Shown here piece by piece: positions 1-11,100 of a stretch of DNA of 64,000 nucleotides (position 1 is the first letter of the stretch; each line of letters opens with the position of its first letter). Origin of the DNA: Xiphias gladius (Eukaryota > Chordata > Actinopteri > Istiophoriformes > Xiphiidae); contig NC_053413.1 in assembly GCF_016859285.1 (NCBI RefSeq), positions 13,288,001 to 13,352,000 on the forward strand, in the 5' to 3' direction. A program made the position numbers and the translations under genes. The notes under the pieces are model-generated. The model saw nothing but the letters and a program-made list of their open reading frames with translations. It had not been told where the DNA came from and ran no database searches.

Positions 1-95
1 GAGTTGCAAGGCAGAAGTACAAATTAAACATCGTATAAAAAAAAAAAAAAAGAAAAACTACTACAGTTTGGTTGTCTACCTGGAGATAATCTCAC

Positions 96-316
96 CTGGG
101 ATAATCTCAATGGCAGGCTGCTGTTTTTTCTGAACCTGCTGTTCTAGGTTACAGTGCGGTGGTTCGGCGAGAACCCGGCAGCAGTCGCCTTCTTCTGGAG
201 GTTCAACCCAGGCAAATGTCTTGAGGAGTGCCTGAGTGGTATCTGCACTGTTTAGCTGGCTACTGCAGGGGGCAACCTGGGCCGCCTCCTCCATCAGCTC
301 CATAGTGTCGTCGGCC
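96..316 (-). CDS. pask: pask coding exon 10
   Basis: The acceptor TTACAG gives an exon from 316 that completes the split Met codon of exon 9. The reading is acidic and Glu/Gln-rich, typical of the divergent PASK middle region. Two donors are possible, GTGAGA (exon ends at 96) and GTAGAC (ends at 80). The former fits the consensus better. There is no strong family similarity in this part, so membership rests on splice phase and position. Confidence 0.7.
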
Positions 317-3300
317 CTGTAATGGTCATACTATAAAGGCAAAATTCTGGGAGGAAAAAAAAATCTTAAAATAATCTGGTGCTGGATTTTTAGGGGAATA
401 ATGATGGAAAAGCGTATGCATGATATGCAATTGCTCTCGCACTTTATAGTGCTTCATTAGGGTGGTGTGGGTTCGAGGTATCGGTCTACTTTTTTTAAGC
501 TCTACAGCCAAAGTGTTGTGTTAGCACACTGTGATTATAGATCACGGAATCACAAAGAATGCACGATTATTGCTGTCATTGGGTCTTTCAAATAAATTAA
601 ATTAATCAGAAAACAAGATATTACATCAAAACATTTGAAAGTAGAAGTTGGCATTATAGAAACTGCTACTAGCTCACTCATCTGTTCTTGATTGGAGACA
701 TGTGCGTGTATTGAATGAATTTTAAAACCTCTCACAGATATCTTGTTGCTTATAATCAGCACATTCTTAGATTTCCAACTTTCAAGAAGCCGTTTTTGTT
801 TTCTGCATTAGTCATTTGATATGAATAAGTCCCTCAAGATTTCTTTTTCCTTGCTGGAGAGACAGGATACATGCAACAGACAATAAAAATCTATTGTGAA
901 TTTCACATTTAATGATCATTATTCAATCAGAACTACACAAAAATCATTCAATAACTGCAAGTATAGCTGTAAAAAAGCCAATATCAAGTTGTAGGAGCAT
1001 TTTTTGAAGCTGACATTGTCTCCCAGAGGGGCTCAGTTTGATCTTGTCTCAGGGCTGCTAGATCTTACTTTTTTTTTTTTTATTCGTAACAGGAGAGTGA
1101 AGAGTTTTAAGAGTATTAAAATCTCTTACTGTAGTCTGTCTTGTGATATAGACAGTTATTAACCAATAATGTACCGCATAACTGTTGGAGGAAGTTAATT
1201 ATGTGTCATTCATGGAAATGCAAGGGAGATTTTATTAACACTGTAATACTGAACTGACTCATAAACTAAATGACATAACTTATACAACACTACAGCAATG
1301 CCATTGTAATATTTCTCTACAGATCTGGTCCATCATTCCATGTATTTCCAGGTAGGAACACACACATACTGTCTTTTAAGCCCTTGATGTTAGTCTTTCT
1401 TATCTGTCACTAAATCTGAAAAACAGTACTATCTTCAAACCAAACATGCTATGACATCATTTGTCCAACAGATGGCAAAAGAGAGGACTTTTAATACATT
1501 GTAAATCCAAATTCCAAGATCTTCAACTTCCAGTGTCACAGTCATTATCTTATTATATTATGTGGTGAAACTATGCTGATCCCTGACTGCAACAGCTAAA
1601 TAACCCTGATCCTAAAAGTTTAGAAAAACACGGCCTAGAAAAAAAAATAAAAAAAGACAAAAATAAACTAATGTAAAAGCTTATTTGTTGAGGGAAAGTT
1701 GTAAATTAAAAAGTGTCTACTGGCTGGTTCGATACACAGAAAGGGTATCAGGCTTGACAACAGAGTTGCTGTTTCCCAGGTTTACTGCAAAGCTCATTAG
1801 ATATACATGTTGTCCTGGGCTATTAAGTGACTAGATGCTGCTACAGAAGCTGTTGTCTGTCCATTTTTGAGAAAAAACAACAAGCCCAAGTTCTGTCTAT
1901 TATTAATTCTAATGTCTGCTAGCATGCAACCTGTCCAAGTTAAACATGCTCACATTCAAGAAGTTTATCACCCTCGTCAAACACAGTCATTGAGTTCTTG
2001 AGCATAAAACAAGCAGGTGGCATATGTCAACAAGCCCACAGGGACGTTTACTTACATAACCACACGTGTAGAGGTGACTGCAGGAGGGGAAAGAGTTGAC
2101 AAAGCGCTGCCCTGTTTATCCAGCCTGGTGCTGGTTCCAGTGAAGATCCTGCCTCTCCCTGTTGAGGTTCTTTCCATGACAGCCTGATGCACCATGGCCA
2201 TATCTCCAGCCACCAGTGAGGACGGATCTAAGATTGAGAGAAGGAAGCAAATGATTAAATTACACACAGTGTAAACAAGTAGTATTGTATGACCAGACAA
2301 AATAATAATTTAAAAACATACAACGGTAATAAAATCGGAGTAAAAGAACAGAGTAAGAAACCATTGTGAGGAGCATTTAGGGAAAAAAAATAAAACAAAA
2401 TGTGCGGTCAGACAGATATGACACATCACATATTTTTTTATATCACCCATATATGTTATTTTACCACACAGATAACACTTAAGACTAATCGCAACAAGTA
2501 GGTTGTGACACTATACCAACTTGTACACATCACAAATATAGATATAGATATAAATACAGATATAAATGCTCACCGCATTTTCCTGATACTCTGGATGAGG
2601 CTGTACTTGTACCAGCCGCTACTTGAGAATCAGGGAATGGACAGGCCTTTATGTCTGACATCCATCCATAAAAACCAGGAATCAGGAAAGTGACACTCTG
2701 TTGATGACAAAGCAGCCGTGACAGAAGTAAGGGTTGGCTCGGACCTCAATTCAAACAGCCCTGTTCAGCTGGGCATGTTAACTAACCTTTCCTAACAGCT
2801 CCTCCTTGCTGTAGCCAAACAGACTGAGGGCCAGGTGGTGTTGGATGCTGGAGATGGAGCCATCCGAGCGGAGCAGGAGGAGACCACTCAGAGGAGCAAA
2901 CACCCAAACTGTTCCAGTGTACTCAAGTGCAGGGCTTGGGGAGATGAAACTGCTGTCCACTTTGCCCTCTTTGAGAGTCCAGACACATGTTGAAGATGCA
3001 CAATTAGCTAACAGTAAGTCTACTCAATTACAAGATTTGGTGAACAAGTTCTTCAGTGTACATATAGTACATAGTCTTAACCTACAGTAATTGTTTTGCC
3101 TACTGAAACACTTAAAAGGGAAATAAATTAAACACTAGTTCCTAAACGTTGTGTGCATATCTATTTAGCAACTCCTCTGTTACTATTCTGTGAAAACCAT
3201 GTATCTCCAAACTGTCAGTTTCATGAGCTAAAAAAAACAACAACAAAAAACAAAATACCAAAAACAAAACCCAAAGCCTTTTAACAGTCTTGTGACTTGC

Positions 3301-5859
3301 AGTTTTCAATTACTCCAATGGGTTTTTAAACATTTTGAATTAATTTGGAAATGCACGTTTTTCACTGGACAACAACAGTGTTGTGTATAACAATGATATT
3401 CCTTTACGTTGGTCTAATTTCAACTCCCACCCATTTGTTGATGCAGTTATGTTTTGGCATTCCTTGGCATGACTTGTTAAGATTTCTCCTAGCATTAAAT
3501 AACTTTACTAACTTTGATAACTAGCATTTGACTCTTAGCCATGCTTGTCAATTACAACAGATTTTTATTACTTTTCCACCAGGATGTAACTGTTTCTTTA
3601 ATCTATCCTCTGCATATTTTTCATATAAAGTCTGGAGTCTTATACTGCAAAATATTTGGGCAGGAATACAACATGATGGATTATGCACCAGTCTTCTCAA
3701 AATACCACTGAGTGTGTTTTTAATCCCTCTGTGACCTAGCCATAGGTACCAGTTTAGTCTTAACATCAAACTAAACAACTTACCAGAGGACTGCTCTTTT
3801 CCATGAGGTTGCTCACGGTTTTCAGAGTGTGAGGCTTCTGTCTTGTACACAGGGGAGGCGAGAGAGGAGTAAGGCTGCTTGTCCTGTGCATCTGATCTTT
3901 CAAAACTATCTGTTTGGCAGGTCAAACCAGTCCCATTGTTATGGTGCTGAGGTTTTCCACATAGTACTGCCCCCTGAAGTTTGATACACAATGGGACTGA
4001 CGCCCCCCCTCTGCTTTTACCCCATTCTCTCTGAAACCTCAGCATCTAAAAGAAGGAAGGAAAAGCAAAGAAAAACATGGCAGACTTAAAGAAATACCTG
4101 ATCTTCAAACGTTGTGGGATATAATTTCTTTTCTGTGTGTTCCTGAACTGTCTAACAAGCACATTGGCAAACAGAAACTTATAAGCAAAGCTTAAGAAAG
4201 GGAGCTTTCCTTAGCTGAGTGGTACAATTTCGGTCGTAAAGTGTGCTTACTTTGGGCAATGCATTACTGTGGAGAGGGATTTGTAAAGAGGGGATTAGCT
4301 CCTTAACAGACACCCCTTTTAACTCCTCGGGATGGTGGTATCCATGGAGATAGGCAAATGCCAAGTCACAGGTTAAGATGCTGCCCTAGAAATGACAACA
4401 AAAGTGTTACAAACAATTGTTTTAATGGGTTAGAAAACTGAAATATTTTACCAAGTAGGATATAACTGAAGATGGGAAAAGAGTAATACCATTAAGTTTT
4501 AAAATCATTTTTTCAAAAGACAGGAAAGCTGGAACTCATTGGAAATGTTGCCAAAAAGCAAAGAAAAATCCCACTACTAAGGCTGCTAAATAATGATGTA
4601 CATACATCTTGTGAAAAGGAGAGAAAGGCTGATAATCGTTCTACATTTTCCATCAGGACAAGCGAGTGCTCTTCATTTTGTGACAGTTTGTGGGTACACA
4701 CTGACACTGGCACCTCTCCAGATAGTGTCACAGCATCCATCTACAGAAAAAAGTATTAAACACACAAAACAAACTATTATATATTATACACAGACAGATT
4801 CTTGCAGTGGTGGTGTAGGAAATTAAAGACATTTGTCTGAATAGTAGCTCAGAGTTTTTTAGTCAGCATATTTCATACCACTTTTCCAGAAACAGCTGTA
4901 AGAGTTCCATCCACTAGCGGAAAATCCTCTTCCAATGCTTGTTCCAGGACCTGACTGGTTTTCTTCAAGAAACAGGACAGCTTTCTTCCAATCAGCTCAT
5001 TAGTGGTGCACTCAAACAGTTTGCAGGCCTGTTCATTTGCTGACAAAATCTGAAATATGAACATAAAACATTTACAGGGTATGCTCTAGTTGCTTTATTG
5101 TTTGACCAGTTCTACTCAGCTGCCACTGCTCACATTAAGTGCATGGACAGTACCTCTCTGGTTTTATGGTCGACAGTTAGAATGACTTTGTTTGGGTTGA
5201 GGAGGGATGGAGATCCCGACAGGCCAAAGTTTCCAGAGGTTAGCTGACAGAACAGGCTTTCCTCTGTCTCTGACATAGTGGATGGGTGTGGCAGGCAGAC
5301 AGCAGAAACGTGGGAGCCAGGGTGTAAGCTAGAGATTTGGTGGTTTCTTGCTGCGACAGAACTGCAAACATCCAAACGTTCACCTGTAAGCAATAAATGG
5401 GGATAGATTTAAAAAAACAAAACACCCAAAAAAATTAAACATCACTTTCTCCCACCCTTATCCTCACAATTAAGGCTGCCACTAACAATTATTTTGGTAT
5501 TAGCACAAGGTGACATCCTCAAATAGCTTGTCATTGATGATCAGAACTGTTCGTGTGTCGACTGATTAATCATTTCAGCTCTACTCACAATTACAACCTA
5601 AACAGTGGCTTATTTTGCAAGGCCAGTGGCCTGTATGTGCCACGTTATACTTACCTGTCAAGGAACCAGGACAATAACGACGATGCAATGCCAAAAGTCT
5701 CCGCTTGTACAGCGGTCTCTGGGCGTATGGGTAGGACTTATTCAGGTCAAAGTCATCTTCCAGGAGATCAGAGGAGAGGTGGGGAACCACACAAATAGTG
5801 TCTCCTTTAATTCTGATGCGTTGGCTCGCCCCAAAACGAGCCTCAGACGACAGCGACAT
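96..5859 (-). CDS. pask: PAS domain-containing serine/threonine kinase (PASK), N-terminal part; gene continues past left edge
   Basis: Ten coding exons, all in phase: 5859-5655, 5383-5154, 5049-4879, 4740-4606, 4385-4251, 4045-3784, 2968-2787, 2697-2574, 2227-2056 and 316-96. Together they encode about 612 residues from a start at 5859. The conceptual protein follows vertebrate PASK: a first PAS region (about residues 128-195, with ILSANEQACKLF), a block with FAYLHGY (about 257-263), a second PAS region (about 397-455, with LSLFGYSKEELLGK and FLIPGFY), and the conserved IFTGT segment. PASK is a nutrient-responsive kinase regulated through its PAS domains. Human PASK is about 1,320 residues with the kinase at the C-terminus, so the catalytic half must lie left of base 1. 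No internal stop or frameshift is seen. Identity is firm. The exact end of the last visible exon is uncertain. Confidence 0.93.
317..2055. other. pask intron between exons 9 and 10
   Basis: About 1.7 kb of AT-rich intronic sequence with poly(A)/poly(T) runs. No coding segment or repeat family was recognised. Confidence 0.6.
2056..2227 (-). CDS. pask: pask coding exon 9
   Basis: 172 nt, acceptor AATCTTAG, donor GTAAGT (an earlier GTTATG is weaker). It contains GDMAMVHQAVMER and RIFTGTSTRL, matching the PASK stretch around DIFTGTQTEL. Confidence 0.9.
2574..2697 (-). CDS. pask: pask coding exon 8
   Basis: 124 nt, acceptor CAACAG, donor GTGAGC, phase 0 in and phase 1 out. It begins SVTFLIPGFYGWM, matching NITFLIPGFYSYM at the end of the PASK second PAS region. 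A (GATATA)-rich tract at about 2536-2568 lies directly beyond the donor. Confidence 0.92.
2787..2968 (-). CDS. pask: pask coding exon 7 (second PAS region)
   Basis: 182 nt. The acceptor CTCAAAG was chosen because it alone restores phase with exon 6. The donor is GTTAGT. It encodes VWVFAPLSGLLLL, SDGSISSIQHHLALSLFGY and KEELLGK, the second PAS region of PASK. Confidence 0.92.
2969..3783. other. pask intron between exons 6 and 7
   Basis: 815 nt of AT-rich intron. The open frames here have no recognisable similarity, and nothing further is seen. Confidence 0.6.
3784..4045 (-). CDS. pask: pask coding exon 6 (variable inter-PAS linker)
   Basis: 262 nt, acceptor TTTTAG, donor GTAAGT, leaving in phase 1. 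The start (LRFQREWGKSRGG...VPLCIKLQG) matches the PASK region before the second PAS domain. The rest is low-complexity and polar and poorly conserved. An open frame continues past the donor but has no family similarity. Confidence 0.85.
4251..4385 (-). CDS. pask: pask coding exon 5
   Basis: 135 nt, phase 0 on both sides, acceptor TTCTAG, donor GTAAGC. It contains FAYLHGYHHPEELKG and VKELIPSLQIP, which match the PASK segment FAHLHGY...DLIPSVQLP. Confidence 0.92.
4606..4740 (-). CDS. pask: pask coding exon 4
   Basis: 135 nt, phase 0 on both sides, acceptor CTGTAG, donor GTATGT. It contains SGEVPVSV, matching the PASK SGEKIPVSV segment, and VERLSAF, matching VERVSTW. Confidence 0.9.
4879..5049 (-). 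CDS. pask: pask coding exon 3 (first PAS region)
   Basis: 171 nt, phase 0 on both sides, acceptor TTTCAG, donor GTATGA. It encodes the core of PAS-A: ILSANEQACKLFECTT, then NELIGRKLSCFL. The alignment to PASK is uninterrupted. Confidence 0.93.
5154..5383 (-). CDS. pask: pask coding exon 2
   Basis: 230 nt between a CTTACAG acceptor and a GTACTG donor. It enters in phase 1 and leaves in phase 0. It ends with LLNPNKVILTVDHKTRE, the beginning of the first PAS region, where human PASK has NPNKAIFTVD. Confidence 0.9.
5655..5859 (-). CDS. pask: pask coding exon 1 (start codon exon)
   Basis: ATG at 5859-5857 opens a 205-nt coding segment (68 codons plus 1 nt). It ends at a GTAAGT donor (5654-5653). 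Upstream in the same exon are likely acceptors TTTCCAG (exon from 5882) or CTAG (from 5876), so the exon begins with a short 5' UTR. The encoded N-terminus is basic and Arg/Leu-rich near its end. Confidence 0.85.
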
Positions 5860-6048
5860 TGCTGTTGGTTATCCAGCTAGGACTGGAAATGATATAGACA
5901 GGTTATAGGTTCCAGCATCGTAATAATAGTGTGAACTGACATGTTAGCTGATTAGAGCAGACTCGGGTAGACACTATTATATTGATTGCCTTTGAGTTGC
6001 TCATGTACTAGCGTTTAATTTGAGGATGAAGTCCGATGCAGTACTCAC

Positions 6049-6240
6049 CTCAAAGTCGTAGAAAGGTACAGATAACAGGCACAGCGATTTCAGTTGACGC
6101 TGGTTGACAAGGTAACGTTACCTCCCCCGCGCTACCAGGCTAGCAAGCCATCTGCTAACTTTGCTGCTATTGTTACCACACACAAAATGCCGCCGTGTGT
6201 TTGTTCCTGAAATAACAGGGTTTGCTGCTGCTGCAATTTA
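6049..6240 (-). other. pask: pask 5' non-coding exon (start position approximate)
   Basis: A good donor (AG|GTGAGT) on the minus strand at 6048-6047 lies just upstream of the coding start exon, in GC-richer sequence. This fits a non-coding first exon. The transcription start is not resolved and 6240 is only an estimate. Confidence 0.45.
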
Positions 6241-6500
6241 GAACGACTTTATCAAGATTTTTGACGTTACCGTAGCGTTAGCAGTATTTCGACACCATCC
6301 CAACAGGTCAGTCTTGAGCGAAAGCAGTTTTATTGCGATTATTAAGATTTCACCTCGTCCAGCTGTAGTTTTTGTAAACCGCGGGTTTCGAGCGCCAGGC
6401 GAGTTGACGATTGGATGAAGTCGCCTGTAGCCAATCAAATATCAGGCGTCAAGCAGTAAAAGCTCATTGGATAACTCGCCGGAAACGCCCGCCTTTGTTT
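6241..6500 (-). promoter_or_regulatory. Probable pask promoter: CCAAT boxes and GC box
   Basis: GC- and CpG-enriched compared with its surroundings. On the minus strand CCAAT boxes occur at 6470-6466 and 6414-6410, a third CCAAT lies on the plus strand at 6431-6435, and a GC-box-like CGCCCGCC lies near 6486-6493. No TATA box is evident. The position directly upstream of the inferred first exon supports a housekeeping-type promoter. Confidence 0.5.
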
Positions 6501-6832
6501 CTATGGAAACAGTATCACGAGAGCAAAAAATATACAATGAAATGAATGAGGAACATGTCTCATATGTAAGCATTTTTCACATATCAAATAAATAACTCAT
6601 ACATTATTTTATCACGAAACACCAAAACACAACCGAACCCCAACAATTTTTTTTAAAGTCACAGACTTTTGCTGGAGTTTACAGTCTAACTTAGCAAACA
6701 ATAAGTTTACATTAGCTAGGCTATATAATTTAATTTGTTGTACTGGGTTAAAAAAAAAAAAGAAGGCATCCATAGGATTAATAGAAAATTACTATAGATC
6801 TTTAAAACATATCACATGAGAATTATATGCTC

Positions 6833-8018
6833 TTTATTTGTATGTACAAATCTAATGAATAACACCAAAACACATGAACAGACAGAACATAAGAAAGATA
6901 ATCCCATTATGTAAAACTGGCATCAGGGAGAAGTTGGGAAAGGATTCGGTGTGTTCCAAGTGCAATGACTGCAGGGACCCATATGTTTTTTTGTTTGTTT
7001 GTTTGTTTTTTACTGAGTCTCTTCATTAGCTACATGGCTAATATTTGTTAACTTCACAAGCTCCTCCGTAGGAGGATGATCTCCCCAACTGTGACAAGAC
7101 AAACGTTTTAGCCACAACACAGATCGAAATTAAGTGAATCAGACATCATCAGCATCACTGACAGAAAGTCCGGCATAGTCCAAATACAAAGTTGTTCAAG
7201 GGGCTCAACAGGAGGGTACACTATGCTGTACTTTTGAAAAACAAAAGACAATGAAATGAAAAGCTCATTCTGACATAGCTGCTTAATAAGGAAAAATATA
7301 TAACAGTCAATACAGATGTTTTGAAACATATTTTAGCTTAACTTAGCTCTCTTGGTGTAAGCGACAACATTTTGAGCAGAATTTCGGTTCTTCCAGCACT
7401 GAAACAATTAATCACGTTGATGGGTCAGCTCCAGCTGCAATGGGGAGTGTTAGCATATCATCCAGTCTGCTGAGACCAGGCCCAATTACACACATCATCA
7501 TTGTTTTTTTTCATCACATCACAAACATCTAGTAACATAGATTTCTGGAACATCTTTTTGTTGTGTACTTATTGCACTGCCATGACTTTATGTGATGCTT
7601 TTTGCCGTAGTAAGTGCCTGTAAAGTTTTCTTTACTTAAAGCATCGATACTCATACTCACAGACGTAATTTGAGCAAGAGTTATTTCTCAAAAATGTAAT
7701 CTTTTGCTTCTTTGAATTTGTGGGGAGACTTTCACTCCAGAAGTCATCCTGCTGGATCCTCTAACTGTTGTTCAGACTGAGTCCGGTGGCTGGCTGCTAT
7801 AGCTGTAGCATGCATGCTTTGTCAAGTAACTCACTTTACAATAATGAGTACCGGTTGATCTTCATACAGACAAGGAGCCAAGCGGAACACTTTACACAGT
7901 CAAACACACAGTCTTACGCGCACACGAGCAAAGTTGGGCACACGTTTATGGTGCCATGGCTGTGAAAAGTGAGCTTTGATAAGCTTTTGAAGCATAGTTC
8001 AATAAAAGGGGTTTCATC
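6833..8018 (-). other. kcnab1: kcnab1 probable 3' UTR with AATAAA signal
   Basis: This is non-coding sequence downstream of the kcnab1 stop. The minus strand carries an AATAAA at 6838-6833, a plausible polyadenylation signal about 1.2 kb after the stop and before the pask promoter. A GTTT-rich tract lies at about 6985-7010. The true 3' end is not determined. Confidence 0.4.
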
Positions 8019-8108
8019 CTAATGGTGGTAGTCCCTTTTACTGTGAGGACGATTTCCCAGAATATGATCAACCTCTGAGGCAATGCCTGCAGTCATCTTT
8101 GGAATTAC
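8019..8108 (-). CDS. kcnab1: kcnab1 last coding exon and stop
   Basis: 90 nt from acceptor CACCACAG to a TAG stop at 8021-8019. It encodes [19 protein letters not shown] and [10 protein letters not shown]. Mammalian Kv-beta1 ends NKPYSKKDYRS, so the length is conserved while four or five residues at the tip differ. Confidence 0.93.
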   Translation of the reverse strand, partial: VIPKMTAGIASEVDHILGNRPHSKRDYHH

Positions 8109-11100
8109 CTGTGGTGCACGAAACAAAGGAAGAGCACACGATCAGTGGTGTTTGACTAGACCACATAATGGCATAATTATTCAGTAAACCCAGGCCTAGG
8201 AAAGGATCTTTATACCTGAATGGCTCCTAGATTCTCTGTTAGTTGATTCGGATTGGAGGATCCCAGCAGCACTGAGCTCACTCCCTCGTTCCTCAGGCAC
8301 CAGGCTAAAGATAGGGGATAGGAGGAGTTTTTACATTTGTTATTGTGGTATCAAGGTATCAGACAGTATGTAGTGAAACAATGACTCTGCTAATGTGCAA
8401 CATTGTCTTTGTTTGCTTTCACAGGAATGGAAAGTTGAGGGCCATGGGGTGTTCACATTGTCCCTTACCTATGGCTAGCTGTGGCAAAGTACATCCGAGC
8501 TTCTCCGCGATATGAGCCAGTTCCTTTAGCTTGGCTTGTTGTTTTCTCCCATCTTCACTCATTATTTTCTCCCTCAACCACTGGTATGGCTAGAGGAGCA
8601 GTAAAAGTGTAAGAATTAGAATTACACCTCAAATTCAGATTATGTTATGTGGTTGTAGTACCTGGATATGCGTGAAAGAGTTAAAACATATAGCACTAGA
8701 CGGGTGGTCTACTGAAATTTAATTTGTACCTTCATTGAGGCTCTGGAGGATTCTGGGACGCCGTTCTCATACTTTCCAGTGATGATTCCACAGGCCAGAG
8801 GGGACCAAGAGACCACACCCACACCTGAGATAGAAAAAACACCGCTTAGCAACAGGATACAAAATCTATCACAGCGTCAAATCTTTTCAAATAAAGCTTG
8901 AATTCACTATAGACTTACCGATCTTATGGTAGAGTTCTGGTAGCTGAGTTTCCACTTTTTCCCTCTGAAAGAAATGGTATTCAGCCTGCTCACATACAGG
9001 TGGAATTAGATTAAACTGCCTGGCCACAGAGTATGCCTCCTGATTGAATGTGAAGAGGGAATAAAAAGAAAGGCATGTTTAAGAGATTAGGAAACATGTG
9101 CAAACACCGAACTTTATTATAAAAGATTTTCTTCTTATTCTTTTCCCACTTCTGTATATGGCAGGTAGAGTTTAAACATATGAGCTCATTTTGGATTTCA
9201 TCGTTCCTTTTTTACAGTATAAAGAATATGGGAAGTCTTTTACAGTGTGGATAGCTTCAGTAGTGAGGGCAAAATGGATATCTTCAGAAGATCTATCAAT
9301 GTACTGTATTTCATTGTACATGAACTTAAATATATGTTTATCCATAGGAAATCTCTTTGCAAATTGACTAGCGGATGTTATCACATTATATTGCACCATA
9401 GAGTAATATGAGACTAAACTGGAGCTGTCACATTTAACTGCATTTTCCCATTTTTCTGAAATCACTCAGGAAGATGTCTGAGTGTGTAATTGCTTTGTAG
9501 TGCTACCTTAGACAGAAAATATATGTGTCATAGTAGTAAAAAAAGTTCCAACAATATGACAACAAAAATTAATAAATATCAATATATGGCCCAAAAGCTC
9601 TGAATAGAGCACAGTTTCCTAAGAACTATTTGTCACAGGAAGCCTTTTTTGAGCAGAGTCGGTCTCATATTGCTTGTTATGAGATGAACAAAGACTTTTT
9701 CCATCACTCACCATAATCTCCATGGCGGACCACCGTGATGTCCCCCAATACATGGCCATCCCCTGGTTGATCACATGTGTCATTGCTCTCACTATCTCTG
9801 TAAAATTAAAATATCAAAGAGCAGACACATTGTCGTTAATTGAACAGCGGATGGCGCCACAATTTCAACTTTCATATGACATGCAGGAGGACCATTTTCA
9901 TAACTCAACTGATGACTTGCAACATCTTAACTCTTAACTTACATTGTTTTCATGTTGTAGTCACAAAAATTACAAGAGAATTAGATTCAGATGGCATTTT
10001 TCATCATAGAATAAAAAAAATATTTAAAAATACTTGAAGAAGGTTTAAAGAGAACTTCAAGAGCTTTAAAAACAAGCCTTTGGTTAAACTGCCACTTCCA
10101 GGAAGTGTATCTTTGACATGTATTCAGCCTCTTTGTTAAAAACGAATGCTCCATTTAAACTCGCGTAAGCAGGAATAGTTTTCTGGGGTGACACTAATTA
10201 ACTTGGCCAAATGCTGCAGGGGTTAAATGAGAAGATTCAGCTAACCTTGGCAAAATGTTGCTTGTACAGCTGAACAAACCATAGAAAATTACAACTGAAG
10301 AGGCTGAAGTCAGCCACAGTCGCCTTTAGTGGTTTGTGTATTTGTGCTTTAGAATGCACCAGGGAAGTAATGGTGGGGGGAATAGTGGATTAGCTAACTT
10401 GTATTTAATAACAACCACTTTGAAGTTCTTTCTCAAAGGAGTCTTTAAACAAGGACATCTCCAATAGGAGGAAATACAGCGATTATTTACCAGTTATTTT
10501 GAATTGGTGTCTGTTGTATGGTGTGCGCAAACTCTGTAATTACTGAAGAAAAACAATAACAAGGTGATAAAGTAATCTTTGTGCTTGCTTTAGTCTGTAA
10601 TTGCTTTAGTTCGTAATTGCGCTTTGCGTGCATTAATGAAATATCTGCTACATTACCACAATGCAAACTGTGGATGCAAAATATTAAGCGAGGAGAGTGA
10701 AAATGAGAGTGAAGAGATGAGACCGCAGCCGAGTATGATTAAAAAAAGAGCAATTCCTTTTCATCAGTATCTCTCTCTGGACCAAAATGTAGCTCAGTGA
10801 GACAGAGAAAAAGTGTGCGTGTGGGTGAAGCAGGTGGGAGGGTAGAGAAATAACAGTACATCTGCTCAAAGGGGGGGGGGGGGGGGGGTGTTAAGGACAG
10901 AAGGAAAAATTTTGAACCAAGTAGGAACCTTGGAGGCATAAACAGTTCGTAAAGAGTTTGTGAATATATGAATAATCCACCTCAATGCCGGGAGGGAAGG
11001 ATGACAATGTGATTCACACCAAACATCCCTGCTAGTCTTAAAATAAAGTTTCTTTCCACAAGGCCGTAGTCACACTGAGCCTAGTGATCACGTGAGATTT

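Noticed and set aside
5581-5654. Extension of the pask first coding frame beyond the donor
   Set aside because: The GTAAGT donor at 5654 is strong and the next exon restores PASK similarity. The residues after it have none.
9172-9465. 97-codon minus-strand frame in a kcnab1 intron
   Set aside because: No splice sites that fit the phase of the neighbouring exons, no recognisable domain, and the neighbouring kcnab1 exons join correctly without it.
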